Below, piece after piece: positions 21,745-33,304 of a stretch of DNA of 50,165 nucleotides. The stretch lies in assembly GCA_025093555.1 (NCBI GenBank), contig JAIWNF010000121.1, positions 1-50,165 of the forward strand, given 5' to 3'. The position numbers and the translations under genes are program-made. The notes beneath the pieces were generated by a model that saw only the letters and a list, made by a program, of their open reading frames with translations, was not told the origin of the DNA and did no database searches. This DNA is from Circinella umbellata. Lineage: Eukaryota > Mucoromycota > Mucoromycetes > Mucorales > Lichtheimiaceae. Numbering within the stretch: position 1 is the stretch's first letter; each line of letters opens with the position of its first letter.

Positions 21745-23782
21745 TTGTACTTCACACACTACACGTTACACATTATATATTATTATAATTTCCAGAATTC
21801 ACACATAAATAATTTGATCTTCAGAACAATAACTTTTCAACAAAACATCATTGATTACACAAACATGGACACAACAAAATTAAAAATTCTGACATATTAT
21901 CTTACAACCCTTGAATACCCCTTAGGTATTACAAAACAACAGCAAAGATTTTTGGACAGCCAAAGCAAACACTATTTTATACACAATGATCGGTTATACA
22001 GACGACATCATATCAACCCACGTCTAGTACTAAACAAGTCTGAAGCAGACAATGAAATCTGGTCTTTCCATTTCCACCCATATGGAGGATATTTCCCATT
22101 ACATAACACATATTTAAAAATTGCAAATCGATATTATTGGGAAGGCGTGAAATCAGATATAAAACAAGCTATCGAACGTTGCACATACTGTCAGTCACAA
22201 GGCAAACCACAAAAAAACGAGTTACTACACCCAATCACAGTACAACCACAACCTTGGGAATTTATTGCCATAGACATCAAACACTATAGCATATCAAGAA
22301 CCGGCGCACAATATATTATAGTCGCGATATGTTATTTAACAAAATACATAGAAACAAGAGCATTACGATTTGCTGATGCTACTGAAGTAGCTTTATTCTT
22401 ATATGAGGACGTAATTTGTCGTCACTCGGCAGTGAAGGTCTGCTTAACAGACAATGGAAAACCATTTGTTAACCAAATTATAGGAGAAGTATGTAAACAG
22501 TTTAATATCGAACATAGACGAATTTCCAATTATGTTTCCTAGTCAAACGGGTTAGTCGAAAGAATAAATAAATTGTTAAATGCTCTTCTACAGAAGAGAC
22601 TTATTCATGAAAGAAAAGACTGGTGTGCATATCTTCCGGCAGCAACATTTGCTTATCATACCATGTATCAAGAATCAACCAAATATACCCCATTTAAACT
22701 CTTATATGACCGAGATCCTTATATGCCATTTGATCGAATGATGATGGAAGATCATAATCACGATATTCAAAATTTAGAATGGGCCGAAAAAGAATATACA
22801 AAAAGAATAAAGACTCAATTTGACATTCTACAAAGCATTCAGAAAAATGCGGCAGAATCAATAAAGATAGCGCAAATTAATCAAAAGAAAGCTATGCATC
22901 GTAAAATATTAGGAGACAAAAAGCATCTCAAACAACCACCTTTTGAAATTGGCGATACAGTATTAGTATATAATAATGCCATTGGTACATCTTGGTCAGG
23001 AAAATTAATGGACACCTGGCTAGGTCCTTATATTGTTCATAAAGCAAACACAAAACGAGGATATATCTTAAAAACAATGAAAGGTTCTATAATGCCTAAG
23101 GTCGTACATGGTAACAGAATGAAAATATATAAAGTGCCAGATGTTACATTTCATCCAACACTCACAGCAAAAGCTACAATAAATAACGACAGCTCTACAC
23201 CAGACCCATTAACAGCATGGGTAAACTCAACAGATGATAGCCAAACCAACCATGATTTACAACAGCTTATGCTATCATTGAATGACCATGAGACCAGTCA
23301 TGTAGATACTGACGCCAGAATTCAAGAAGACCAACAACATGAAACATTAGATTCGAATGGTGCAACTGATACTCTTAATATACTAGAAGTTATAGATCCA
23401 CTAGAGACAATATCTCAGCCAAACTCGTATCCTATATCAGAGATAGAACAATTACTAGGAAACAATGAAGATGTACAGGCACAACAAGAAAACAATGAAG
23501 AACTACAATTGCCTGCTGAAATTGTAAATGAACTACAATTATTAATGGTGTGTGAGGAAATACACACGAATATCATGGAATATAGAAGAAGGGCGGCTAT
23601 AGCCCTAATTACTGTAACACCATAAACCAAGATGATTCGCTCCAAAAAGTTTGCAATCATAATAATAGAGTAAATAGAGTAGAAACAATTCTCAAAGCAA
23701 ATAATATAAATCCGAATATAATTCAGTCAAGAACTCCCTTCAGACGAATATTTGCACAAGAATGGAAACTAAATGCATAGAC
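21745..23782 (+). pseudogene. element 2 integrase (separate ORF)
   Basis: The likely start is the ATG of MDTTKLKILTYYL at 21865, shared with element 3; residues before it are an open but AT-rich leader. The HHCC zinc domain spans FHFHPYGGYFPLHNTYL to CTYCQSQ. The catalytic core has AIDIKHYS, CLTDNGKPF and GLVERINK (DDE), and continues to an SH3-like block IGDTVLVYNNAI. A TAG at 22540-22542 replaces the Trp before SNGLVER; the same frame resumes at once. Beyond 23625 a shifted frame carries the conserved C-terminus to about 23782. No chromodomain. Confidence 0.88.
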
Positions 23783-24060
23783 ATATACATTTAATTATAA
23801 TTATACAATTGGATAATCCATACCAGACCCCAATTACCCATATTACTGTATCATTCAAAAAAAAAACTCTTACATAAACATAACAAATTAGCCTCAAATT
23901 TTCAAAATAAATACCTATTACCACACAAATTCCCTGATTAAATTAATTCAGTTACACCAAGGAAACGACATAAATGCGGCAAAGCAGAGATGCAAAAATG
24001 ACAAAGCAAAGCCCTAAATGCGGCACTGCTACCATGGGAAAAATTAGCGATTATCGCAGA

Positions 24061-25533
24061 TATCACAGAGGAATCGCGGATATCGCAGACACATTGTGAA
24101 CACAAAAAACCAAAATGGGAAACAAAATGAGACTATTCCTGAAAAGAATGAAAAAAAAGTTGTAAAATAAGCAGACAGTGCACTGGCCGACAAGGGCGCT
24201 ATGAAGGGGTTTCAAACAGCTTGGTATCAACTTGATATCAACTTTATATCAGCTTGCTAGGTAAATATCTAGCTCTTTTCAAATAGCATGATATTCTTTG
24301 GGAGAAAAACTTTTTTAGCAGATATGAAGTTGTTCAAACAACTTGATATTTCGGTATCTAAAATGGCCGAGTTCGGGTATAGTATTATTTTTAGATGTGA
24401 GGTTATGTAATAAATTGTATGTTGCACTACATTAGGCTGTGGTACCTGATGAATCTTATTTCTTTTTTGTACAGAGGTCTATATATGGATTTATATTTTG
24501 GGGGGGATTGTTTTTTCAGTGAAAATAAATAATAATTTTAAAAAACGAATAGTTTATATGATATGGTAATAATACCGATTTTATTATAATTTTAATATTT
24601 ATAGAATTCTAAATAAGCAAATAAAAAAAAAGAAAAAGAAAAGGGGAAAGGGAAAAGGGGAAAGATTGCGGAAATAAACAAATTTATGTTATATAAAAAA
24701 AAATAGGATGACTAATGCTAATAAGAATGGAAGGGATGACAATTACAAAACAAATAGTGATGTGCGGAAGTGTGAAAGGCAAACAATAATGGTATTGACA
24801 CAAAAAGCAACAAATAATAGTAAGAAAAGAAAAAAATAAATCTATGGGAAAATAGTGTATGAGGGATAATTACTTACCTTTGACCGGTCGAGTGGCCATA
24901 CAAATATCAACTTGAATAGTATTTTTAAAGAAGAAGCAGTTACCATCTATCTATATATAACAGAAAAGAATTAAATGATATGAGAAAGAGTTAAAACAAA
25001 GAATAGTAACCATTTGAGAAATTATAAAAATAAATAGAAAACTTACACTTCAATTTTGTTTATATTTGACTTGATATAATAAAATACTGATTATTATATA
25101 AAAGAACATTGTTAGTAAGAGTTATAAATTTAAAGTATCAGTATGTATATAGTATTACCATGTAAAAAACAATGACTGTAATAATGATAGTGCTTGAGAA
25201 ATCTAGTAGAGTAAAAAAAAAGAATTGTAAAAGTGAAAGAAAAGGATAAAACGAATTCGAGAAAAAAAATGGTAAAAGATCAAAAAGTTTTTTTTTTAAA
25301 AAAAAAGGTTCTTATTATCCTACTATCCTTACTAGGTATTACAAGAGTACCTAATCCAAAAGTTTGAATAAATAACCTCCCCCAAATATACTTCCTTCTG
25401 ACCTCACTTATCTTTTTCTTTTCAGCAAAAATAAGTACATATTCCACCTACCGTAATCAACCAAGCTACTAAAAATGTAACCACATACTATTTGACGTGT
25501 TGAATAATTTCTTTTATATTAACATTTTCTTTA
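24061..25533. other. intergenic AT-rich sequence, nothing recognised
   Basis: No frame of interest, no LTR or terminal inverted repeat that I can pair. Contains purine-rich runs (24620-24665, 25200-25310) and an 11-bp near-repeat TATCAACTTGA near 24225. Confidence 0.5.
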
Positions 25534-26591
25534 GATGCCAACAATAGGAGAGCGTAATGCCGCACGTGCCCAACGCAGCATGGACCGTAATGCTGTTATC
25601 CAACAAGATAACACAAGAACACTGCCTTGCTGATCGAAGATCGGATTCGTGAGTTGGAGACGCGAAACATGATCTTGAGATCCGCGTTGAAGCAATGGGA
25701 AATGTCATTGCTATGCAAGCATTGGCACAACAGCAAGAAGTACAACTTCAACTTCCTGTTAGCCAGGATGATGTTGTGTTCGATAACCAAGTCCATGGTC
25801 CAGGGGATGTTTCAGTAAGGAAATCTTAAAATCACTAGTTAAAAAAAATAGAAAAATATAGAAAGTCAATTATTAACCTCATTAAGTAATAACGTGCCAT
25901 TCGTAACCAAAACACAGCCTTGGCTGCTGAAGGATTTCGGTGGAATGAAACATACCGATCACCCATAATAAGGCTGCTAAGATGGCGATTATGGCATACG
26001 TTGAAGGCCTTCGACGATATGACATTCAAGGTGATCGATTGTCGAAGAAGATTTATTCTTTTTTTGACAATCAACGGACAAAATCTCGCCAATCAGTTGA
26101 GCGTGGAGAAAAACGGAAGACGTCTAATCGACGTAATACTCGTCGTCATGCTGTAAGGAAAAAAAATATTACGTGATTAAAAAAGAGACAGTACACTAAA
26201 AATATTATAGAAAAGAGATCGTCGATTGAAGGCTTTTTACCTTCATCAGGCACGATGCAAGAGTCTACCCTGGAGCAGAAGCGCTGCTCCAAGTAGGGTA
26301 TATGTCTGAGGAAGAGACAGATGACGAGTATGAAGGAGAGGCTGGGAAGCGTGTTGTCGTTTGGCAACCACAATGGAGAAATGAGAAGGTATGTATATTT
26401 ACCATAATAATTGATACTGTATATGCATTTGATTCTGATTTTTGATGTTTAGGCGAATGAATTTTGTGCATCTTGACCAGTTGGCACCTCCTTCAGATGC
26501 TACTAGATTGGTGAAAAGATTTGGTGGTGTTCGTGTCGTTGTGTTGAGTAGCGAAGAACAAGAAAAGTTGGGGGGCTGGATAGCCGTTTAA
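25534..26591 (+). pseudogene. decayed four-exon gene, function unknown
   Basis: Three introns can be proposed: 25815-25917 (GTAAGG...ACAG), 26153-26249 (GTAAGG...TCAG) and 26389-26452 (GTATGT...TTAG). Exons give MPTIGERNAARAQRSMDRNA, later LEIRVEAMGNVIAMQALAQQ; then AYVEGLRRYDIQGDRLSKKI and a basic stretch; then HDARVYPGAEALLQVGYMSE with acidic residues and VVVWQPQWRNEK; last HLDQLAPPSDATRLVKRFGG to EKLGGWIAV and TAA at 26589. One-base shifts are needed in at least four places, so it is a pseudogene, but the intron signals show it derives from genomic DNA and not from a processed copy. I do not recognise the family. The basic middle and acidic C-terminal parts could suit a nuclear protein (inference). 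Confidence 0.55.
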
Positions 26592-26821
26592 AATAAAAAT
26601 TCGTATCACCATTTGGTATATAAGCAATGAGTGAGAGAAAAAAGTTTTTTTTCTTGTGTAATATCTTTTATTACTCTATTTGGGGGAAGCGGCTGTTCGG
26701 AATTTTTTTCAACTTGTTTTTTTTCCTCACTACTTCTCAATCACCGTTTCTTTTTTTTCTTATTTGCTCAACGACATTGATAAATGAGTATATACAAGAA
26801 CATATAATAGTGTCAACATAT
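26592..26821. other. short AT-rich spacer, nothing recognised
   Basis: Left flank of element 3. Its last bases (AACATAT) do not match the right flank (ATAGT), so no target duplication. Confidence 0.5.
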
Positions 26822-27328
26822 TGAAGCGTTCAACGTGTGATTGAAGTACTTCGTGTAAAGATATAAAATAAAGAAGAAATAATACACTATGTTGTTGTAT
26901 TTGAGTAATAAATTATATAATAAAGAATAGAAATATGGGTTGTGGGAGTTCTTATATTCAGGAATATTACGTCTGAATCCACAAAAGAGAAATCTTATAA
27001 TGAGTTTAAGAGACTTTATGCTCAAAGGAAACTATTGTTAGGTCAATTTAATTGTTAAAAGACTAAAAGATTTTAAAGGTAAAGATAGAACTGAAGAAAA
27101 GATTTTATTTGAAATAATTTGGGGTTATTTATACTAATTGCTTCGTCGTAAAAGTGTCGTAGCTTCGACATAAAAGTGTCGCAGCTTCGACATAAATGTG
27201 TCATTGCTTCGACATAAATGTGTCATTGCTTCGACATAAATGTGTCATTGCTTCGACATAAATGTGTTGCAGCACGCTCCAATAATATCACGTAGTTTGG
27301 TATTTTGTGATACTTTATCGGTGATATA

Positions 27329-27367
<39 letters not shown>

Positions 27368-27506
27368 GATAACAAGGATAAAAATAACAATAATAATAGT
27401 AATAATAGTAACGAGAAATAGTAATAATAATGCTAAAGAATAGAGATAATAATGATGATGGTAATACATGTTGATATACAAATGTCTTTAATTTTTATAT
27501 GTTACA
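26822..27506 (-). repeat. 3' LTR of element 3 (685 bp)
   Basis: Plus strand TGAAGCGTTCAA...TATGTTACA. Contains a TATA box (minus strand TATAAATAA at 27125-27137), six 22-bp tandem units directly upstream of it (27140-27273), and a TAA/ATA microsatellite at 27326-27366. Confidence 0.85.
27140..27273. repeat. 22-bp tandem repeats in U3, type I
   Basis: About six units of the form GCTTCGACATAAATGTGTCA plus two bases, ending a few bases before the minus-strand TATA box. The position is that of an enhancer array (inferred). Confidence 0.8.
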
Positions 27507-27518
27507 TATCCCCCTCGG
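27507..27518 (-). promoter_or_regulatory. polypurine tract of element 3
   Basis: Minus strand CCGAGGGGGATA immediately before the 3' LTR; primes plus-strand DNA synthesis. Confidence 0.7.
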
Positions 27519-27542
27519 TAGGAAAAGTAACCGCTCCGTCGG

Positions 27543-28151
27543 TTAACCTTGGCGAGCTTTTGCTTCCATCATTGCGTTGTAGTAATTGTTGATGAGTGTA
27601 TGCAATTTGATATCGTCAGTAATAAAATTGTCGTGGATGTGGGTTTTAATATATGTTCGAGTTGCGCTTTGACGGTCTAATTCGGTTGGTAGGTTTTGTA
27701 GTATTATGGATAGTCGACAGGCAATGCGGTTAGCAAGTATACGTCGAGCAGTCTCAAGCTCTTCTTTTATTTCTAATTGCATTATGCGTTGTGATACAAG
27801 GTGTTGTGCAACGTCGAAAAATAGTCCTAACTCAACTCGTTTCTGTTTAGGTGTAGTTTCCAGGGGAACAGGGACAAATTCCGTGTCGTATGGGCGATAT
27901 GAAATGATGCCATTAGTGCTGTGTATTAATTGTGGTCCTGGAGGATTGCGATACTGATTTGAGCTCGGAGCTTTTGCCTCAGTGTCTTGTGATGATGGTG
28001 ATGGATAAACGTTGTTGTTTTGGACGGGATATAGCGTGGGAGAACGCGGTTTTGGCAATTCAAAGTCATCAGAAAACTGATCTTCCTGCAACAAGAACAA
28101 ATCTGAGTATTGTTGGGACACAGGTGAGTAAGGAGCTGATGATTGACTCAT
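27543..28151 (-). CDS. additional ORF of element 3, 202 aa, unknown function
   Basis: An uninterrupted ATG-to-stop frame between integrase and the polypurine tract, in an element whose other genes are all damaged. Residues 1-95 are Pro/Ser/Gln-rich and probably disordered (MSQSSAPYSPVSQQYSDLFL). Residues ~100-202 look helical: VELGLFFDVAQHLVSQRIMQ, LEIKEELETARRILANRIAC, then DRQSATRTYIKTHIHDNF. No signal peptide, membrane segment or zinc motif is visible, so it is not an envelope protein. Upstream, on the coding strand, come U3-like 22-bp repeats, a TATA-like AT stretch and a C/T-rich leader, suggesting its own transcript. I do not recognise the family. Confidence 0.7.
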   Translation of the reverse strand: MSQSSAPYSPVSQQYSDLFLLQEDQFSDDFELPKPRSPTLYPVQNNNVYPSPSSQDTEAKAPSSNQYRNPPGPQLIHSTNGIISYRPYDTEFVPVPLETTPKQKRVELGLFFDVAQHLVSQRIMQLEIKEELETARRILANRIACRLSIILQNLPTELDRQSATRTYIKTHIHDNFITDDIKLHTLINNYYNAMMEAKARQG

Positions 28152-28230
28152 GGTAAGTAAAAAAATATGAGAGAGAAATGATAATAATAATAGAGTGAGT
28201 TGAGGTGAGAAAGAGATGTTAGGATAAAAA

Positions 28231-28360
28231 TATGTATTTATGTCTTTTTAAACGATTTAGATGGCTATTTTGCTAAGTCACATTAATGCCGTAGCTTCGA
28301 CGTTAATGTGTCCTTGCTTTGACGAAAATCTGCCGCAGCTTCGACATAAATGTGTCAATC
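28231..28360 (-). promoter_or_regulatory. putative internal promoter for the additional ORF
   Basis: Three units similar to the U3 22-bp repeat (GTAGCTTCGACGTTAATGTG, then a CTTTGACGAAAATC variant, then GCAGCTTCGACATAAATGTG) at 28280-28357. Downstream on the minus strand lie TTTAAAAAG and CATAAATACATA (28230-28255), a C/T-rich leader and the ATG at 28151. The layout copies that of the LTR promoter. Confidence 0.5.
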
Positions 28361-28499
28361 CAATGGTGTCACCGAAATATGTGATCATGGGAATTATTTA
28401 GTACTATAATTGATTGATTTTTTTTTTTTTATTAATATAGATATTTGAGATTTGGTAAAGATATTCCATTATGTATATGTAGAATAACTATAAATTTAT

Positions 28500-30770
28500 T
28501 TATAGTGTTCGTCTCCATGCTTTAGTAAATGCGCGTTCGAAAGGTGTTCTTGACAAAATCATGTTCGGATCAATTTTGTTTGTTCGAAGAATAGTTTCTA
28601 ACCCTTTCTTTCGGTTATTGTGGCTGCACATGTCTTGAAGATCAGTGTTTTGTTTTATTATATTAACTAGAGTTTCGGCAGCCTCTCTTCTGTACCTCTT
28701 GATATTTGTATGTATTTCCTCGTATATTGCTAATAACTGGAGTTCATTTATAACTTCAGCTGGTAATGCTAAGTTGACTTCGTTTGTTTGAGTTACTTGC
28801 ACCATCTCATTGATTCCATTTGGTTGTTCTGTTTCTGTTGTCAAGGGAAAAGATGGATGAAGTATTGCTCCCATCTGATGATCTGTTTCTGGTGTAATGA
28901 TCGAAGCCAATAACTCTTGTTGGTCTTCTTGGTTTATAATGGGTGTATCAACATTATTGCCTGTGTTGATATTTTCATGGTCGTTCAATAACAACATGAG
29001 TTGCTGTATGTCTTGATTGGTCTGATTGTTATCATCTGAATTAATCCATGCGGTCAGATGGTCTGATGTATAGTTGTTGTTGTTCATTGTCGATTTTGCT
29101 GTGATGGTTGGACGAAATAAAATGTCTGGTACTTTATATATTTTCATTCTATTACCATGTACGACCTTAGGCATTATAGTGCCTTTCATTGTTTTTAAGA
29201 TATATCCATGTTTTGTATTTGCTTTATGAACAATATAAGGGCCTAACCATGTGTCCATTAATTTTCCTGACCAAGATGTATCTATAGCATTATTATATAC
29301 TAATACTGTATCGCCAATTTCAAAAGGTGGCTGTTTGAGATGCTTTTTGTCTCCTAATATTTTGCGATCAATGGCTTTCTTTTGATTATTTTGCGCTATC
29401 TTTATTGATTCTGCCGCATTTTTCCGAATGCTTTGTAAAATATCAAATTGAGTTTTTACTCTTTTTGTGTATTCTTTTTCGGCCCATTCTAAATCTTGAA
29501 TATCGTGATTATGATCTTCCATTACCCGGTCAAATGGCATATATGGATCTCGGCCATATAATAGTTTAAATGGTGTATATTTGGTTGATGCTTGATACAT
29601 GGTACGATAAGCAAATGTTGCTGCTGGAAGATATGCACACCAGTCTTTCCTTTCATGAATAGGTCTCTTCTTTAGAAGAGCATTTAATGATTTATTTATT
29701 CTTTCGACTAACCCGTTTGACCAGGAAACATAATTGGAAATTCGTCTATGTTCGATATTAAAATGTTTACAGACTTCTCCTATGATTTGGTTAACAAATG
29801 GTTTTCCATTGTCTGTTAAGCAGACCTTCACCGCCGAGTGACGACAAATTACGTCCTCGTACAAAAATAAAGCTACTTCAGTGGCATTAGCAAATCGCAA
29901 AGCTCTTGTTTCTATGTATTTTGTTAAATAACATATCGCGACTATAATATATTGTGCGCCGGTTCTCGATATGCTACAGTGTTTGATATCCATGGCAATA
30001 AATTCCCAAGGTTGTGGTTGTACCGCGATTGGGTGTAGTAATTCGTTTTTTTGTGGTTTGCCTTGTGACTAACAGTATGTGCAACGTTCGATGGCTTGCT
30101 TTATATCTGATTTCATGCCTTCCCAATAATATCGGTTTGCAATTTTTAAATATGTGTTATGTAATGCGAAATGTCCTCCATATGGATGGAAATGGAAAGA
30201 CCAGATTGCATTGTCTGCTTCAGACTTGTTTAGTACTAGACGTGGGTTGATATGGTGTCGTCGGTATAACCGATCGTTGTGTACAAAATAGTGTTTGCTT
30301 TGGCTGTCTAAAAATCTTTGCTGTTGTTTTGTAATACCTGAGGGGTATTCAAGGGTTGTAAGATAATATGTCAGAATTTTTAATTTTGTTGTGTCCATGT
30401 TTGTGTAATCAATGATGTTTTGTTGAAAGGTTATTGTTCTGAAGATCAAATTATTTATGTGTGAATTCTGGAAATTATAATAATGTGTGATGTGTAACGT
30501 GTAGTGTGTGAAGTACAATATTGATTTTGATTTTGTGTTATATATATTTTTTTGTAATACTAATATATGTTTGGTAAAGAAACATGTTGTTACCAATGGA
30601 TACTCAGGGGTATGGTGTATTTGATTTGATAAGGGTTGTTGTAAAAAGATAAAAAAATAACAGCTGATAAAATAAATAATAAGTATGCTGAATGTAATGA
30701 ATAGGTTATAAATAAAAATAATAATAAGTTGATTTCCCAAGCTTTTAACGACTTCCTGGATACTGGTCAC
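28500..30770 (-). pseudogene. element 3 integrase (separate ORF)
   Basis: Starts at MDTTKLKILTYYL (ATG about 30398), with an AT-rich open leader before it that reads as hydrophobic residues. HHCC zinc domain: FHFHPYGGHFALHNTYL to CTYC, where a TAG at 30069-30071 interrupts (element 2 keeps CAG). The same region resumes with MDIKHCS (first catalytic Asp), CLTDNGKPF (second) and SNGLVERINKS (Glu), then KYTPFKLLYGRDPYMP and an SH3-like IGDTVLVYNNAIDTSWSG. A tail of about 200 residues follows without a chromodomain, ending AFTKAWRRTL at 28500. Joins the cDNA to the host chromosome. Confidence 0.88.
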
Positions 30771-30785
30771 TATTTGTGAGAAGAA

Positions 30786-33068
30786 TCAATATCCTAATCT
30801 GCTGAGAAAATCTGCATTGGTGTTCTCTTTTCCTGGGCGATATTTAATTTCAAAAGAATATTCGGATAATATCGTGATCCATCTTGCTAATATTCCTTCA
30901 GGTCGAGGTGTGTTTAGTAATCCTTTTAGTGCAGAATGATCTGTAATTACGGTGAACGTGTTTGATAACAAATAAGGTCGAAGTTTCTTTATGGCCCATA
31001 CTACGGCTAGACATTCTAGCTTGGAGATTCCATAATTCTTTTCACTTGGGGTAAGAGCACGGCTATCATATAAGATAACATGTTCTCGCCCTTCATCGTC
31101 ATGCTGGGCTAATACAAGTCCTAGTCCTTCTCTTGATGCGTCTGTGATTACAGTGCAAGGTTTATTATAATCGATTCGGGTGAGTATAGGACTACTGCAC
31201 ATCGCGTTTTTTAATGTTTGGAAAGCTTCGATTGACTCAGGCGTCCATGTTAGTTTTCCTGGACTCCCTTTCATCATGTTGAAAAGTGGTCGAGATATTT
31301 TTGAATAAGATTTGACGAATCGTTTATAATAGTTAGTTAGTCCACAGAATGATCTGAGATGAAGGATGGTTTTAGGCAAGGGATATTTGGCAACTTTTTC
31401 AATCTTAGCAGGGTCAGTATGGATGCCTTGTTCATTTACGATGAATCCTAAGAATTTGATTGCACTGGCGTTGAACTTGCATTTCTTTGGGTTTAATACA
31501 AGGTCTGCTTTGCGTATGCATGCAAATACTTTTGCTAGATCATGTAAATGTTGTTTTTGGTCGGGTGAATATGTATATAAATCATCAATATATACTACGG
31601 CACACTTATTTAATAATGCTCGAAATGCTATGTCTGAAAGCATTTGGGCGCTGGCAGATGCATTAAGCATTCCCATTGGCATTCTTAAAAATTCGTATAA
31701 TCCAAATTTGCAAGTAAATGCTGATTTTGGTATTGATTCAGGTGTTAATTTAATGTTGTAATAAAATGATGCACAATCTAATGTTGAGAAGACTTTCGCT
31801 TTGTTGCCTACTGCATCTAATAGCTCATCTGCTCGTTGAGTTGTATAAGGACAAAATGGCTGTAATGCATTAAGTTTTCTGTAATCGATGACTAATCGTA
31901 AATTATCTGCGGCAACCGGTTTTGAGGATGATGATGATGTCGCTGCTGATGGTTTCTTGACTAACAATATGGGTGAGGCCCATGGACTTGTTGAGGGTCG
32001 TATAATTTTCATTTTGCAAAATCGGTCAAGTTCTTTTTCTAAGAATTCTAACTCTACTGGACTCATTCTATATGGTCTATGTCGAATTGGTGGATGGTTT
32101 CCTGTATTGATTTCATGCTCTAACAGGTCAGTACATCCTATTGTTTTTCTATCCCAATCGAAAATATCTTGATATTGTTCTATTAGGGCACGGAATTCTG
32201 CTTTAAGTTTTGGATCTAATTCTCCTTCATTTATTTGCTCCAACTGTCCTTTCGTGAGAGGTTTTCTTTGTATGAAGGGTGATTTGTTGTCTAGTATTCG
32301 AGGGTCTACCAATTCATATCCCTTATCATTTGTAGTGACGGCTCTCATTTCTCCTAGTATTGTGTCTGCGTCGAGTATATATTCGGACTCGGTAGTAATA
32401 TTGAGTATTGATACTCTATATGTTTCATCCGATGGATGTAGGGTGCCTCCATAAATACTTATTTGATTCGGCATGTTCATATTTGGTTCAAAAATATATG
32501 TATTCGAATCTTTTAAGAATACTGGTCGAGGTATATCAAAAGTTCGGTAATTTGCATTAGGGATGGTAATGTCCATGTTTGTTTTCATTATAATTTGATT
32601 ATTGCCTTGTTTTAATTCAAGTGGTTGTATATCTTCAATTATGGGGAATAATATATCGTCTGTCCATGATTCATTTGTTAGCATTTCTTCTGTATTGCTC
32701 TCAGTGGATGACGAGTATTCACTAAATGATTCATTATCTGATGAAATAATCTCCTCTTCAGTATGTTGTTCAGAACTTGAACTAATATCGGGGTTTCCTG
32801 CATTATTAAACCATGGCAGGCTGGTATCGGTTTGTTTCTCGTATCTTATTGGAATTGCTCGGGTGTCGTCGTGGTGAATCCACATTGTTTTCGTTTGATA
32901 TACAATCGTAGCTTTGGCCTTTTTTAACCAGTTATTTCCAATGATAAGATCAATAGGCGTTGTTGGTAATACTTCTAAAGCTATTGGTACTGGCTCGGTT
33001 CCATTAGGCTGTAACTGGACATTACTAATTATGCCTAGTGATGCATGTCGGTCTCCGTTTCCTAGCAT
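30786..33068 (-). pseudogene. element 3 reverse transcriptase and RNase H
   Basis: A 760-residue frame, intact but cut off from the protease N-terminus by a one-base deletion at about 33065. Order: protease C-terminal part (PIDLIIGNNWLKKA), acidic linker, RT with IRPSTSPWASPILLVKK, a Ser-rich insert, LRLVIDYRKLN, FSTLDCASFYYNIK, MPMGMLNASASAQML, VVYIDDLYTYS (YIDD) and FLGFIVNEQGIHTDP; then the RNase H motifs TVITDASREGLGL, ISKLECLAVVWA and TVITDHSALKGLLN. It ends NADFLSRLGY at a TGA, where element 2 reads on for some 15 residues. Supplies reverse transcription in the particle. Confidence 0.9.
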
Positions 33069-33304
33069 AAAACTGCTGTGGACGGCTCATTTATTTTTAA
33101 TCCTAGATTTTGGGCTAATTTCTTTGATATACAACTTTTGCTTGCTCCTGTATCCACTAAACTATTTATATGATGTGAATTTATGACAAAATTTGTATAA
33201 AGAGCAGTGGTACTTGGAGTTGGTGCTGTTTCTTCGTCTAATACTGCAAGTGATCGGGCAGTTTTACATACACCTGAAAACTGTCTCCTCATAGATGGCA
33301 CCAA
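33062..33304 (-). pseudogene. element 3 protease N-terminal part
   Basis: 80-codon frame with FVINSHHINSLVDTGASKSC (DTG triplet) and ISKKLAQNLGLKINEPS. It stops at 33062 because of a one-base loss relative to element 2, where this part and the next are in one frame. Upstream it merges into the degraded Gag C-terminus. Confidence 0.8.

Larger units (their letters stand above)
18989..24060 (+). mobile_element. Ty3/gypsy element 2, 5'-truncated, degenerate
   Basis: Starts abruptly in the protease region and continues through RT, RNase H and integrase, closely matching element 3 in reverse. Gag and the 5' LTR are absent. After integrase, similarity continues into a short repeat zone (about 23985-24030, with GCGGCAAAGC-type units resembling element 3's U3 repeats) and then fades; no 3' LTR is recognisable. 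At least three TAG stops replace Trp or Gln codons of element 3, plus frameshifts near 19455 and 20868. Confidence 0.85.

Noticed and set aside
24225..24265. Three TATCAACTT-like units
   Set aside because: Too short and too degenerate to call a repeat element.
27326..27366. Tandem array considered as CRISPR or satellite
   Set aside because: A simple TAA/ATA microsatellite; the 22-bp arrays nearby have no spacers and belong to an LTR. No CRISPR array exists in the window.
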